64,000 nucleotides of DNA from Chamaecrista fasciculata (GCA_003254925.1 QANZ01050548.1:1-64000), one strand, 5' to 3'; shown: positions 24,384 to 36,834, numbered from the stretch's first letter. Made by a program: numbers and translations. The notes: generated from the sequence alone by a model not told the origin.

Positions 24384-25304
24384 TAAGGTTATTAAAACCG
24401 GACCGGTCATTGAACCGGAAGAAGCAGCGCTTCAAAGTTCAATTGTTCAACCGGGGTTGGACCGTTTATAAATAAATTGATAAATAAATAATATATTAAT
24501 AAATAATAAACTAATAAAATTAAAAAAAAAATGAAAAAGACCAACTCCTCCTTTAGACCTTTGGACCTTTAGAGTAACTCTATTCTGTGGTGGTCTTTTT
24601 TTTTTTTAATTTTTTGAAAATTTAAAAAGAAAAGTCCAATCAATTTTATTTGCCCTTCTTGTCACGAAACTGCCTCTAACTTCCCTACTTTCCCATCCCA
24701 TCTATTTTAAAACCCACTCCATCTTGAACCAAAAAAAAAAATTTTAAACCTACCCCAGTGGCCACTTCGACTAATTTTTGAATCCAACATCGTCTCTCTA
24801 AGTTCCCTTCTGTGCATATGTGGCGACTGTAGACCTAGTTGAGATTCATGGAAGAGCTAGCATCTATTCAAGAGGCAACCTCTACTGATTTGAACAGTAT
24901 GAACCCTACTATTTGTGTCTTCTTAATTCTTTTCATCATTTGATTCTAAATCTCACAATCTACACATCACTATAATACCGATTTATTAGTAATTGAACCA
25001 GTTACGCCCTTTTCATCCCCTCCTCCTCCTTATTCCACTTCCTCTCTCACTCTCACTCCTACCCCTTCTTCTTCTTCTTCTTCTCCTTTCCTATCTCATT
25101 CTGATCCAATTTTTGCGAAGCTCACCATGCCAACAATGTGAACCGGTTGAACCTCCAAACCCGCCGGTTCACTCCGATTTTACCGGTTTGGGCGGTTGTT
25201 GACCGGTTTCTTTCCTGGCCGGTTCTGGGAAGGACTCTGACCGGACTGGTGTCCGATCCCCGATTCAACCGGTTGGACCGTCCGATCCGGTTTTCTCAAC
25301 CATG
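24384..25304. mobile_element. hAT-type element, 921 bp, target duplication GGCATATG
   Basis: Ends TAAGGTTATTAAAACCGGA and TCCGGTTTTCTCAACCATG are inverted relatives. GGCATATG flanks both sides (24376-24383, 25305-25312), an 8-bp hAT-type duplication. Subterminal blocks are full of ACCGG/CCGGT. The interior has no transposase; the Leu/Pro-rich frame near 24993 is low-complexity chance. A left-end fragment of the same family is at 39537-39580. Confidence 0.85.
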
Positions 25305-25620
25305 GGCATATGTGTTGATTAGATGTACATATATATTTCTTGCTGAATGAAGGCTAAATAATTGAGAGATAAAATTTACTACTTCAAATAATTATTGGAT
25401 TTTATAATTTTACAATTTAAAATAATGTGATTGGGTAAGTAAATTTAAAGATTATTCGAATATAATTTATTTTTAAAATTTCTTATATTAAAATTTTTCT
25501 CATCAAAATGATTTATTTATGAAAATTTATAAATATAAAACTAACTCCATATTTAAAATATGCAAAATCAAAAGTTGAGGAAATTATTTAAGTTAAATTA
25601 TTTAAATGAATATATATATA

Positions 25621-26397
25621 TAGGTTAAAAACTTATTTTGGTCTCTAATATTTTTTTTGTTACATTTTGGTCCTTAATGTTTCTTAAATGTTTTATCATT
25701 GATCTCTAACTATTGAATATATGGTCATATCTCTCTTGTTTAATTTCGAATGCAATTAAATCAAAGCTACGAGTTAAACTTGATGAGATCTTTCTTTGCT
25801 TAGTTGGAGTAATCGACAAGCAAGATCAAATCAGACTCGAAAGTCGGTTGTTTGTTTTATGAATTTTGGTCATATCTCTCTCGATTCAAGTCCAAATGCA
25901 ACGAAATCAAATTTACAAATTACTCTTGATGGGTTTTTTCTCTATCCAGTTGAGGCCATTGACAAACAAGGTCAAATAATACTCTGAAAATGACTTTGGT
26001 CAAAACATCAATATTAATTTTTGAAGAACTATTTGACCTCATTTGTCAAGAGTCTCAACTAGATAAAGGAAGAACTCGTCAAAAGTAACTTATAGCTCCA
26101 ATTCTATTGCATTTAGACTTGAAATGAGAAATATTAGTAAATTCTTGAAACAACCCACCCATGCATTTTTGGGCTCGATTTATGTTTAATTTGACATCGT
26201 TTGCTGAAGACTCTAATTAGGCAAAGAAAGAATTCATCAAAATTAACATGTAGCTTTGGTTTGATTGCATTCGGGTTTAAAAAGAGAGAGATATAATTAT
26301 ATTCAGTAATTAGCGACCAATAATAAAACTTTTAAAAAACATTAAGGACAAAAATCAGAATGATAAATTATTTAGACCAAAATAAGTGTTTAACCTA
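25621..26397. mobile_element. Foldback element, about 777 bp
   Basis: Starts TAGGTTAAAAACTTATTTTGG and ends CCAAAATAAGTGTTTAACCTA, with long imperfect pairing inward ('GGTCTCTAATATT', 'GACCAA'). (TA)n lies on both sides, hiding any target duplication. The interior is repetitive within itself and has no gene. A relative lies at about 38540-39330. Confidence 0.6.
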
Positions 26398-27101
26398 TAT
26401 ATATATATATATATATATATAGAAAACGGATCAGAGAGTTATTTTAGTAAAATTGTTTTAAAATTTTATTTAGAATTATGGATGAATATGGCGTAAGTTA
26501 TACGAGCTTGTAGAAAATTGGGACACTGTGATGAGACTGAATACAAAATAATTGTATTGCTTAAGGACTTAAAATGCAATTGGAACCTTTACACAATTTT
26601 TTCAGTCACCCATTCACTCTTGCTCACATCACAGTCACTCTCCACATTACCACTCATTTCACTCACTTTATCTTACACCAATTACACAAATGGGCAAATA
26701 TAGGCCCTAATGTTGGTTTGTTATGACGGTGACTATCCCTTTAAAACGTTTTTTTAATAAACTCGAGAAACAGGGAATAAACTATAAAGTCGTTCGTAAT
26801 ATAAAATCATAAAAATTTACATACATAAAAAAATAATATATACATAGTATATAAACATTAAAACGTAAAATTCAAATAATTAACAGACATTACTGATGCA
26901 TATTAATATATCATCAATACTGAATATGGTGACTATATAAATAGATAATATTACTTTTGATGGTAATATTAGTATACTGAATATGGTGACTTTGTATATA
27001 AAACTAACTCCATATTTAAAATATTAACATATCATCCATACCGATGAATATTAACATATCATCCATACCGATGAATCAAGTTATGGCCATTCTAAAACTA
27101 C

Positions 27102-27388
27102 CTATAAAATATGGATATTTCATTTTAAAAGCGTGTCACATACGATATCACACGTCACATATTTATAAGTTTCAAAATATAAAATCAATTTTTATTATTT
27201 TAATCTGACAATAAAAAAATGACATATATAGCATATATGAATAGATATTTTAATTCTTAAAATTTTTATCAAAATTTATAGATTTTTAATTATTTATATA
27301 TAAATATGTCTTGTCGTGTCGTGTAATATTAAGAATTTGACGTGTCCATGTCGTGTCTCGTACTTGTATCAGTGTCTATGCTTCGTAG
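27102..27388. mobile_element. Degenerate hAT-type MITE
   Basis: Starts CTATAAAATATGGATA and ends TGTCTATGCTTCGTAG, with 'CGTGTC/GACACG' subterminal motifs. It is an older relative of the better preserved MITE at 30362-30707. Its target duplication is no longer clear. Confidence 0.5.
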
Positions 27389-27427
27389 AAAATAATTAAT
27401 TGTAATACTACTTTTGCAATACATCAT

Positions 27428-27641
27428 CATCGCGCTTTCTTTAAGCATTGGTTTCGCTCTCACCATTGCCCTTCTCTGCAAATAATTAACACAACAATAA
27501 TATTATATATATATAGATATAGTTAATTTGTATTAAAAAGGTCTATTTAAAAAATTAATAATAATACATTCTTGTAGTAACGAATTTTTCGCCTAACTTG
27601 TTTCTCCGTCGCCACTATTCATGTGAAGGCTCTGTAGCCAT
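27428..27641 (-). pseudogene. SABATH relic C: exon 1 and start of exon 2
   Basis: Exon 1 (27572-27641) reads ATGGCTACAGAG and then continues like gene A but lacks five bases, which shifts the frame. Its donor is GA instead of GT. The first 48 bp of exon 2 (27428-27475) still encode RRAMVRAKPMLKESAM after a proper AG. The match stops there; exons 2 (rest) to 4 are missing. Upstream it is cut by the hAT-like element at 27663. It is closest to gene A by eye. Confidence 0.8.
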
Positions 27642-27662
27642 GGCTTCCCTTATTGCTCAAAG

Positions 27663-28334
27663 CAGTGTTGTCAGAACCGGACCGGACCGGATGGTCCGAC
27701 CAGTTTGATCGCCAACCGAATGTGAAAGCGAGTGGGTTCGACCAAAAAAACCAAACTGTCGGTTGGACCAGATTGAACCGGTTTTAACCGGACAAAACCA
27801 ACGAACCGGGGTCGAACCGTTGGACCGAACCGGCGGTCCAACTATTTTTCTTTTTTAAAAAAATATCAATTTTTTTTGCTTATGCTCTCTATTCATTTTC
27901 TTATTTGGTCCTCTTCCTCTATTTTGTATTGAACTTGAAATTTGAGGGTCGAAATTTTAAATTTAATTAACTATTNTTGAAATTTGAGGGTCAAAATGTT
28001 GAATTTAATTAATTATTATGAATTTATGACTTATTAGATCTTGTTTAGGATGCATTCTATCCATTCATTTGCTTGAAAAAATGCATTTAATCTATAATCT
28101 TTAGTAGTGGAGAGAAAAATTATATTATTTAGATGAAGAAATGTATTTAGTAATAAATTAAATGCACCTCTTAAACCACAAACAAAAAATATATAGAGTA
28201 TTTATATTTAATATATTAAAAATAATTATTTATTGGGTCATCCGGTCCGACCGACGGTTTAACCGATTGAAACAATCAGACCGTGAACCGAATACTTGTC
28301 CGAGTCTCTATCCGGTTCAGTTCTGACAACACTA
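27663..28334. mobile_element. hAT-like element, 672 bp
   Basis: Ends CAGTGTTGTCAGAACCGG and CCGGTTCAGTTCTGACAACACTA form an inverted pair typical of plant hAT elements, with ACCGG-rich subterminal blocks. The flanking 8-mers (GCTCAAAG and ATTTTTCT) do not match, so one flank has been rearranged since insertion. It truncates relic C. Confidence 0.7.
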
Positions 28335-29149
28335 ATTTTTCTTTCAACTTTTAGATGCTACAAAAATAATCATGCCAAAGGTTGTTACTAAAGATGTCTA
28401 TAGGACCCAAAATTATTATCCTCCACCAGATTGAATCATTCAGTTTTTGCTAAACCAACTATTTAATCCAAGATCAAATTCAATCAAAATAAAGGGAAGA
28501 GTTTTGGCCTTTAGAAGGTGATTTAAGCAAAGTCAAATAATATTAAGTATTAAGAGTAATTAACTGATTGAATAGGAAGATATTGTGTACTTGTGATTGT
28601 AACACCTTATAATAATAAACAAGATCACAACCCACTAAAGAAGCTGCCTCGTCTATATACAATCAATATATAACATAATACAAGGACATCCCCTTAGAAC
28701 AACCACGCAGAGCCCATAATAGTACAAATATAATAACTAGGGTTGTCCACTTATAGCCTACCAAGACATAACAAAAATCACAAAGCTGGGTGCAAACCCT
28801 CAGCGAATGGGTTAATCATAATTCGACTCGGTACTTGCATGACCCTGTACAACAGAAACTGAAATGTAGAAAGGGGTGAGAACGAATTCTCAGTAGAGTT
28901 ACTAAACTTTCACTTTCCCACTAATCCCCAAACAACATCAACTTTCTAAACAACTTTGCCAACAAGANTTTTTTATAAATAAAGTGTTAGCATGTGGGCC
29001 GACCTATTTAACTAGTGAATTAATATGGGTGGGTTTGAACATGTACAAATGAATCTGTTTATAAATGAGTGGCGTACCTTAATTACCTCATTTAAAAGAA
29101 GGCACGTGACGGGTTTGGATAGCCCGGACCATTTTGACACCCTAGTCAT
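28335..29149. other. Unassigned non-coding stretch
   Basis: No gene is visible. There are no long frames and no clear terminal repeats. The GC content is slightly higher at 28600-28900. Two features suggest repetitive origin, but I cannot name a family. A single N lies near 28967. Confidence 0.3.
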
Positions 29150-29960
29150 ATCCTAATGAAGTTGTGTGTCTGATTAGTTTGAACTTTGAGGTATGTACAT
29201 GTGGTTAGAATTAATTGTCCAATGTGAAGATGCCAAATATATACTATTTTTAGTATTTTACGACAAAAATAGAATAGATACATGCATACCATAAATATAT
29301 ATTCACACGTTTAAAGGAATGTGACGAAGCAATCCAATATATATACATAATAAGTCAAAGTGTAAATTTAGTCCATATCTTTATTTAAGTTTTTAATTTG
29401 GTCTCGAATTATTAATTTTTTTGCTGAATTTGATCAAAGTGTAAATTTTAGAGGTGAGATGAAGCAATGTGAGATAAAGCAAGCCAATATATATGTATAA
29501 TAGGTTAAAGTGTAAATTTGATCCCATCTCCTTTGTCGAATTTCCAATTTGGTTTTGTATCATTTTTTGTTGCACTTTGGATCCCATATCTTTGCAAAAG
29601 GTCCCAATTTGGTCCTATATCATTTTTGGTCTCATATTCTTTTAGTTAGTTTGCAGAATTAGTCTCATATCCTTACAAAATGATCAATTGTTAATTAATC
29701 TTTTTACAAAGATATGAGACCACTTCTGCACCAGATACAAAGATATAGGACCGATTCTGCGATGGATACAAAGATATGAGACCAAATTGAGACCTGACGT
29801 AAAGATATGAGACTAAAAATGCAACAAAAAAAAAAGATATATGATCATATTGAAAACTTGGCAAAAGATATGAGATCGAATTTGCACTTTAACCTATATA
29901 ATATATACACTATAACATGATAATAATGGCCTTCATTTTTAAATTGCCATAATGATATTA
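29150..29960 (-). promoter_or_regulatory. SABATH upstream module, copy 2 (split)
   Basis: 29155-29335 matches the sequence upstream of gene E from 59215 on (GAACTTTGAGG, GTACATGTGGTTAGAATTAA, TCCAATGTGAAGATGCC, ATTCACACGTTTAAA), and 29908-29960 resumes the match (AATGGCCTTCATTTTTAAATT). A foldback element at about 29345-29900 ('AAAGTGTAAATTT...AAATTTGCACTTT') has split it. It lies 1.5 kb upstream of relic C, so this was that copy's promoter region. Confidence 0.6.
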
Positions 29961-29976
29961 CAATTATTGGTCATTT

Positions 29977-30277
29977 TACAGTTGTACCTCTAAATTTTTT
30001 TTTGGTCAATTGTACCCTTAAAGTATGAGAACAATTTCCGTTAACTCCTAAACTTATTTTGAGTCAATTATACTTCTAATCTTTTTCTTTGTGTCAATTG
30101 TATCCAAAAATTGGAGGTATTTGACAGTACAATTGACTCAAATGTGAAATATTAGGGGTATAATTGACTAAAAAAATACTTTGGGAGTATAACTAAAGTC
30201 TGAAACTGACTCAAAACTTTAGGGGTACAATTGACAAAAAAAAAATTTAAGAGTACAACTAAAAATGACAACATACA
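29977..30277. mobile_element. Foldback MITE, about 300 bp
   Basis: CATTTTACAGTTGTACCTCT at the left pairs with AGAGTACAACTAAAAATG at the right; 'GGTCAATTGTACCC' and its complement follow inward. The same family occurs in intron 1 of gene D (37555-37835). Confidence 0.6.
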
Positions 30278-30361
30278 TTGAGATCTCAATAGTACTTTTG
30301 CCAAAAATTAAATATTTTGCTTTCCCTTTTATTTTTGTGTTGCACTTTTATAGCTCTTGAG

Positions 30362-30707
30362 CTAGGAAGTATGGACACTTCATTTTAAGGGCGTGTCGTC
30401 GTGTCATACACGTGTCAGTGTCTGACACCCGTACGACACCGACACGACACATATTCATAAATTTTAGAATATAAATCAATTTTCTATAACTTTAATATAA
30501 CAGAAAAAATAAAATAATAATAGATATGACATATATTATGAATAAAAATTGTTATTTTCAAATTTTTCATTAAAAATTATGAAGATTTAATCATTTTTAT
30601 ATATAAATATATACCGTGTCGTGTCGCGTAATTTTAAAAATTTAGCGTGTCACTGTGTCCGTGTCCGTGTCGTGTCCCGTGTCCGTGTCAGTGTCCATGC
30701 TTTCTAG
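30362..30707. mobile_element. hAT MITE, 346 bp, target duplication CTCTTGAG
   Basis: Ends CTAGGAAGTATGGACACT and AGTGTCCATGCTTTCTAG are inverted with two mismatches. CTCTTGAG lies on both sides (30354-30361, 30708-30715). 'GTGTCGTGTC' type repeats fill the subterminal regions. Non-coding. Confidence 0.85.
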
Positions 30708-30888
30708 CTCTTGAGCCATTTAATTTTAAGTTTTTAACATATTACCCAAAATAAAAAAGTGTTCCTATTATTCTTGCGGGATTTCAATGGCAGGTACCTG
30801 TCTCTAAATATAACACGCCCGTGTATATATCTATATCTATATTATTATATATATATTTGAGGAGTCTTCTGGTAGGGATCCGGATCTT

Positions 30889-31488
30889 CTGGATTTCGTA
30901 TTCTACATTTCTCCCTACATTTTCACCACATCATCTAATAAGTACAAAATTTGTTTTTTTCAATAAATAATTATATTTTATTTATTTAAAAAAATAAAAT
31001 AAATATAGAAAACCAAAATCTTGAACCCTAAATCCTAAATTCTAAACCTAAACCCTAAATCCTAAACCCTAAACTCTAAACCCTAAATCCTAAACCCTAA
31101 ACCCTAAATTCTAAACCCTAAACCTTAAACTCTAAACCCTAAACTTTAAATCCTAAACCCTAAACCTTAAATCCTAAATCCTAAATTCTAGACCTTAAAC
31201 TCTAAACCCTAAACCCTAAATTCTAAACCCTAAATTCTAAACCCTAAACTCTAAACCCTAAATCCTAAACTCTAAACACTAAACCCTATACTCTAAACCC
31301 TGAAATTAATTTGATTTTTTTAATCATTGAAAATTTACATTAAATATATTAATTTGAATTTTTTTATGATTATTAAGTGACTTGGTGCAACAGTTGTCCT
31401 TTGATCAAACCTATAACCAAATCAATGATTGAGATTCAACGAAATTTAGGGAGAAATTTAAGAAAGGAAATGCATGGATCTAGATTAC
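30889..31488. repeat. Telomere-like heptamer array between 10-bp direct repeats
   Basis: From 31021 to 31308 the sequence is a degenerate array of CCCTAAA-type heptamers (ACCCTAAA, TCCTAAA, TTCTAAA variants), about 40 units, the plant telomere motif on this strand. CTTCTGGTAG occurs just outside, at 30879-30888 and 31489-31498, in the same orientation, as if a 600-bp segment containing the array had inserted. Non-coding. Confidence 0.7.
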
Positions 31489-31769
31489 TTCTGGTAGTCA
31501 GTCTTTTAAAACTATAGTCTAAAATAAATTATCTTAAACATAATACATAAATAATTAAAATTATATATGAAAAAAAACAAAAAACTATCCCACGTTCATG
31601 TTATCATGTACATTAAATTAATTAAAATATTAAAAAAAACCCACGTTATAAATTAATTCCCATCCACGTTCATGATTATTAGATTATTTAAAATATAAAA
31701 AACAAAAACACCCGGGCCCCACGTAATCTCAAGGCTATTTTAACTCATTTAAACAGATATTTTTATATT

Positions 31770-31853
31770 TATGGAAATCATATTCCTGGGAATCACATTC
31801 CCAAGAATATAATTATCAGGAATAAAAAAATAATCTGTGTACCAAACGCCCCC
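31770..31853. mobile_element. MITE fragment, relative of 14496-14723
   Basis: It carries the internal 'ATTCCTGGGAATCACATTCC' block and the right end TGTGTACCAAACGCCCCC. The left end is missing. Confidence 0.5.
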
Positions 31854-33089
31854 TAAAAATTTATCGAGAATCGATATAGTTTTACAAAATTTTAGATTGA
31901 CAAGAATTAACACGATTAACTATGTATAAACATAGAGACATAAGAGTTTAAGAGTTTGAGAACCTTGATTGTATGTTTAACGAATACATTTCGGTTGATC
32001 CATTCCACACATTTCATTCAAGAATTCAACCATTTTTAACCAGAGAAATGACCAAGAGAGGGTATTCCAATATGGGCATGAGTTGGACAACCTTGTTTTG
32101 AAACCTAAGAAATAGTTCATCAATCATCATTATGTCTTCTTCTTCTTCTCCAAAATGTGCCTTCAAAATAGGTTCCATCGTACAACTCTTATGCATTTGG
32201 CTACGAACTCTCCTCTCTCATTATCATCCACAAAATCACTTCCATCTTCATCTAAGCTTGATCCATCCCAACTTGTTCTCAGACTCTCCATTCTTTCAAC
32301 ACTAAAACTCCCTTCTTCCTTTACTGTTTCTCTCACTTCCTCAGCCGTAGGATAGTAATTTGGGATACCAAAGCCATCCAGTTTTGCTCCTTCGATCAAA
32401 TTCTGCATCATTAATTGTCAACAAATTCATTACCGATAACAAAAATGTAATTATAATTTAAAAGTTTAGAAATGAAAAATATATGACAGACAGTTTGGCA
32501 GTTGTATGAGAGAAGTTGATGATTAGTTTTAATTTTTATATTCCTAAAAAATGTTTGTTCCAACATTGTTATATTTTTATAGTTAATTATATAAGAGGCA
32601 AAGAGCCATAGGGTATCTAGTGGATCCGTTCTTTGGATCGGACAGTAAAATAGGTGCTCTCCGCAATATCCTTACTCAGGCAAGGTTGAAAATGTTGTAA
32701 AGGAAGGGAGACCCCTCCCTCCTTACCCGGGAACAGTCCTAGGATGTACATGTGGCTTGGTAGGATGGAAGTAAAGGCTCCTTTAAATTTGTGTTTAGCC
32801 ACGATCACTTTAAGTAAGTAAGGTAAGGACTTATCTTTAGTAAATACAGTAGTGTTCTATTGAGCTCAAATCTCATCATCCTAGCTTTAATAGTAAATAG
32901 GGGTTATTATGAAAGGAAGTAAACTAGCTAAGGAACAAATTGTTATTTTAGCCTACATGATCATATTCTTTCATCTTTTCTCCTTCCCACGTTATAGGTT
33001 TTGAGACATTATGAGGCATTGTTATATACATTAATATATGAATTGAAGGCACATAACTCAAATATGGTAGTTTGATGAGTTTTAAAGGC

Positions 33090-33765
33090 TAATGGTAAAA
33101 GGCTTCTGGGTGCCCGTAACGTTTAGGGTCAATTTAAATTATGCCCCCAACGTTTGTTTTGTGTCAATTATGTCCCTAACATTTCTCATTGTTGTCAATT
33201 ATACTCTAACCTCAATTTTTTTTGGGCCAAAGTCCTATTTGGGTCCATCAAGTTTGCTCGAAGTTCCGTTTTGGTCCCTCAAGTCTCAGGTGAACTTTCC
33301 GGCGAGATACACGGTGGCCCCGACGACTACGAAATCTCCTATTTCAAGGTTTTTTGACCTCCTGAGTTTAATGACAGCTTGCATTTTGCCAACAAAATGA
33401 CCGGAAATATGATTTTCGACGATTGTGTAAATTTTTCGGCGGCTTGCTAGTCATTTTTTCACAAAATGGAGGCCGTCATTGAACTTAGGAGGTCGAAAAA
33501 CCTTGGATTAGGAGTTTTTGTAGTCGTCGGAGTCGCCGTGTATCTCGCTGAAAAGTTCGTCAGAGACTTGAGAGACCAAAATGAAACTTTGAGCAAACTT
33601 GAGGAACCAAAGTAGGACTTTGGCCCAAAAAAGATTGAGGTTAGGGTATAATTGACAACAATTTGAAACGTTGGGGGCATAACTGATACAAAACAAACAT
33701 TGGGGGCATAACTGAAACTAACCCAAAACGTTAGGGGCACCAACATGTCTTTTGCCAAAGGCCAA
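33090..33765. mobile_element. Nested foldback element in intron 3 of gene D
   Basis: The whole 675 bp pairs with itself: 'GTGCCCGTAACGTTTAGGG' on the left with 'AACGTTAGGGGCACC' on the right, then GGGCCAAAGTCCTATTTGGG with its complement further in. The inner part (33229-33629) is a copy of the GGCCAAAG Mutator-like MITE family seen at 36332, 47614 and 57676. Frames over both arms are mirror images of each other and are not genes. Confidence 0.65.
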
Positions 33766-34665
33766 TTAAGGCAGTTAAAGGCGGGAGTTAGATCAAATAC
33801 ACGCATAAGGCGAAGGAAGAGAGAAGAAAGAGAAGATAACTCATATTAGAGAGAGAGACATAGTTTCAATTAGAGAAGCAATACTTCTCCTTCTTTTCAG
33901 TCTGAAATATTAAAGAGAACCACTATTTCTCTTGAGCTCTTTAGAACATATTTTTGATTAACTATATTTTGAGTTCTCTTGTCTTACCCAATTCTTACTT
34001 TAAGTGTTTTACTTCTCTCCTACTAAGATCATTCTAGTGGTTTCTTATTATTTTCTCTAATACTATTATTGTTTATATTGATCATTATTTTACTTTATTT
34101 CTCTTATTTTGCTCTGGACCTTCAAACTTGAATCTACCCGTTCATGAATCAATGTTATATAACAGTAAATTTTGTTAGTATTAGTATTTTATGACATCTT
34201 ACAAAAATATATTGGACTAACGGAAATGATCAAAACCATATATAATAACAATTAGTGTTTTGCATGTCCTAACTCCTAAATAGTATAAGTAATTTCAAAC
34301 TTGAAGTTATAACAATAATATATATACCTGTAAGACCATTTCAGCGAGTAATATATGAATGAGGCCTGCAGTAGTTAAAGATTCAGAAGCATGATAGCTG
34401 CCGATGAATGTTAAAAGCATGGCTCCTCCTAACACAAGCTCTTGTGAACGTGATCTCATAAACATTCTGAAGTCTTTCCTAAACCGCTCAAAGTAGCATT
34501 CATGAATACTCTTGTCATCATTCAACCCTTTTGGAACCTGATGTTTGTGAAGCATTTTGTTACATTCATGATCATTATTCATATATCTTTGAAGACTAAT
34601 TCTTGATTTTGTGTGAAAGAACCCTATTATTAAGATTTTATTTCATTATATATATATATATTTTT

Positions 34666-36115
34666 GGGTAAATTGCAATTTGGTACCCTGTGGTTAGGGG
34701 CGGTTCCCCTTTGGTACCCTGAAAGAAAAATTTTTGCATTGTGGTACCCCGTGGTTTGCTCCGTTAGCGATTTGGTACCCTGAGGTTTTTTTCTGTTAGG
34801 ATTTAACGGCAAATGTTAGTTAAAATGTCAAAAATCTCCCAAAAAGTCTTCTCTTATGCGTTTAAGTCCTTTCCCTTTACTAAAAGGGATCAAAACATAA
34901 AGAATTAATTATAAAAGGGTCTTTAGAATTCTAATATTATAGATTTTTCTCCTTTTCATAAGATTTCTTTTGAATAGNNNNNNNNNNNNNNNNNNNNNNN
35001 NNNNNNNNNNNNNNNNNNNNNNNNNNNNNNNNNNNNNNNNNNNNNNNNNNNNNNNNNNNNNNNNNNNNNNNNNNNNNNNNNNNNNNNNNNNNNNNNNNNN
35101 NNNNNNNNNNNNNNNNNNNNNNNNNNNNNNNNNNNNNNNNNNNNNNNNNNNNNNNNNNNNNNNNNNNNNNNNNNNNNNNNNNNNNNNNNNNNNNNNNNNN
35201 NNNNNNNNNNNNNNNNNNNNNNNNNNNNNNNNNNNNNNNNNNNNNNNNNNNNNNNNNNNNNNNNNNNNNNNNNNNNNNNNNNNNNNNNNNNNNNNNNNNN
35301 NNNNNNNNNNNNNNNNNNNNNNNNNNNNNNNNNNNNNNNNNNNNNNNNNNNNNNNNNNNNNNNNNNNNNNNNNNNNNNNNNNNNNNNNNNNNNNNNNNNN
35401 NNNNNNNNNNNNNNNNNNNNNNNNNNNNNNNNNNNNNNNNNNNNNNNNNNNNNNNNNNNNNNNNNNNNNNNNNNNNNNNNNNNNNNNNNNNNNNNNNNNN
35501 NNNNNNNNNNNNNNNNNNNNNNNNNNNNNNNNNNNNNNNNNNNNNNNNNNNNNNNNNNNNNNNNNNNNNNNNNNNNNNNNNNNNNNNNNNNNNNNNNNNN
35601 NNNNNNNNNNNNNNNNNNNNNNNNNNNNNNNNNNNNNNNNNNNNNNNNNNNNNNNNNNNNNNNNNNNNNNNNNNNNNNNNNNNNNNNNNNNNNNNNNNNN
35701 NNNNNNNNNNNNNNNNNNNNNNNNNNNNNNNNNNNNNNNNNNNNNNNNNNNNNNNNNNNNNNNNNNNNNNNNNNNNNNNNNNNNNNNNNNNNNNNNNNNN
35801 NNNNCTATTCAAAAGAAATCTTATGAAAAGGAGAAAAATCTATAATATTAGAATTCTAAAGACCCTTTTATAATTAATTCTTTATGTTTTGATCCCTTTT
35901 AGTAAAGGGAAAGGACTTAAACGCATAAGAGAAGACTTTTTGGGAGATTTTTGACATTTTAACTAACATTTGCCGTTAAATCCTAACAGAAAAAAACCTC
36001 AGGGTACCAAATCGCTAACGGAGTAAACCACGGGGTACCACAATGCAAAAATTTTTCTTTCAGGGTACCAAAGGGAACCGCCCCTAACCACAGGGTACCA
36101 AATTGCAATTTACCC
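34666..36115. mobile_element. Mutator-like element with 312-bp terminal inverted repeats, in intron 2 of gene D
   Basis: GGGTAAATTGCAATTTGG starts the left arm (34666-34977) and its complement ends the right arm (35805-36115); the arms are almost identical along their length. TATATTTTT (9 bp) flanks both sides (34657-34665, 36116-36124), as expected for Mutator-like elements. Gene E lacks it at the matching intron position (57050-57080), so it inserted after D and E separated. The centre is an N gap. Confidence 0.8.
34978..35804. other. Assembly gap (827 N)
   Basis: The gap lies exactly between the two arms of the inverted repeat at 34666-36115, so the unknown part is the core of that element. 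Any apparent frame across it is empty. Confidence 0.99.
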
Positions 36116-36331
36116 TATATTTTTTTCATTATATATATATATATTATGTTACTATATATAATATGCAACCCAATGTTGCAAATTGCGGTTGCAGGTAGTG
36201 TGAGTATTACGATGTGAGTTGCAGTCACTGCGGTCATGAATTTTTTTAAAATTGCACAAAATGTTAAATTTGAGTCTTCTATACATAATTAATAACTAAA
36301 GCTTTTAAAAAAATTATGTGTCTTAAGATTA

Positions 36332-36834
36332 GGCCAAAGTCTTATTTTGGTTTATCATGTTTTCTCAAAGTGTCGTTCTGGTTCTTCAAGTTTTTTTCGT
36401 TCCGTTTTGGTCCCTCATGTTTGTTTAAAGTTTCGTTTTGGTCCCTCAAGTTTTTTTCGTTCTGTTTTGGTCCCTCAAATTTCTAAAACGTTCCAGCATT
36501 AGTCCATGACTCTTTTCGTCGACTTTTTTCTGTTAAAAAAAGGGAAAAAACAAAACTAACTTTTATCTCCCAACAATTTTGATCTTTTACAAAAGGGAAC
36601 GACCTTAATGCAAAAGAGGAAAATTATTGAGATATGAAAGTTAGTTTTTTTTTTCTTTCTTAAATAGAAAAAGTGCATGGAAAAAACGTCAGAGACTAAG
36701 GGTGGAACTTTTGGAAACTTGAGGGACCAAAACAGAACGAAAAAACTTGAGGGACCAAATTGGAATGTTGAGCAAACATGAGGGACTAAAACAAAACTTT
36801 GAGCAAACATGAGGAAAAAAATAAAACTTTGGCC
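36332..36834. mobile_element. Mutator-like MITE (GGCCAAAG family), intron 2 of gene D
   Basis: Ends GGCCAAAGT and ACTTTGGCC, with long imperfect pairing inward (GGTCCCTCA/TGAGGGACC). TTAAGATTA (9 bp) lies on both sides (36323-36331, 36835-36843). The right edge is only about 23 bp from the exon 2 donor. The same element with the same duplication is in gene E (57676-58183). Confidence 0.85.

Noticed and set aside
24993-25202. Leu/Pro-rich small protein
   Set aside because: Low-complexity CT-rich sequence inside a hAT-type element.
31021-31308. Chromosome end or internal telomere
   Set aside because: The heptamers are degenerate and the array is short, with ordinary sequence on both sides and a direct repeat outside, so a mobile segment is more likely.
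31021-31308. CRISPR-like repeat array
   Set aside because: Contiguous 7-bp units without spacers in a plant genome.
33092-33806. Similar proteins on opposite strands (MSLTFLIVVN.. and MPPTFQIVVN..)
   Set aside because: They are the two arms of a foldback element read from each side, not genes.
34937-35845. Two 291-codon open frames on opposite strands
   Set aside because: They are made of N and the mirror-image arms of an inverted repeat; there is no sequence to translate.
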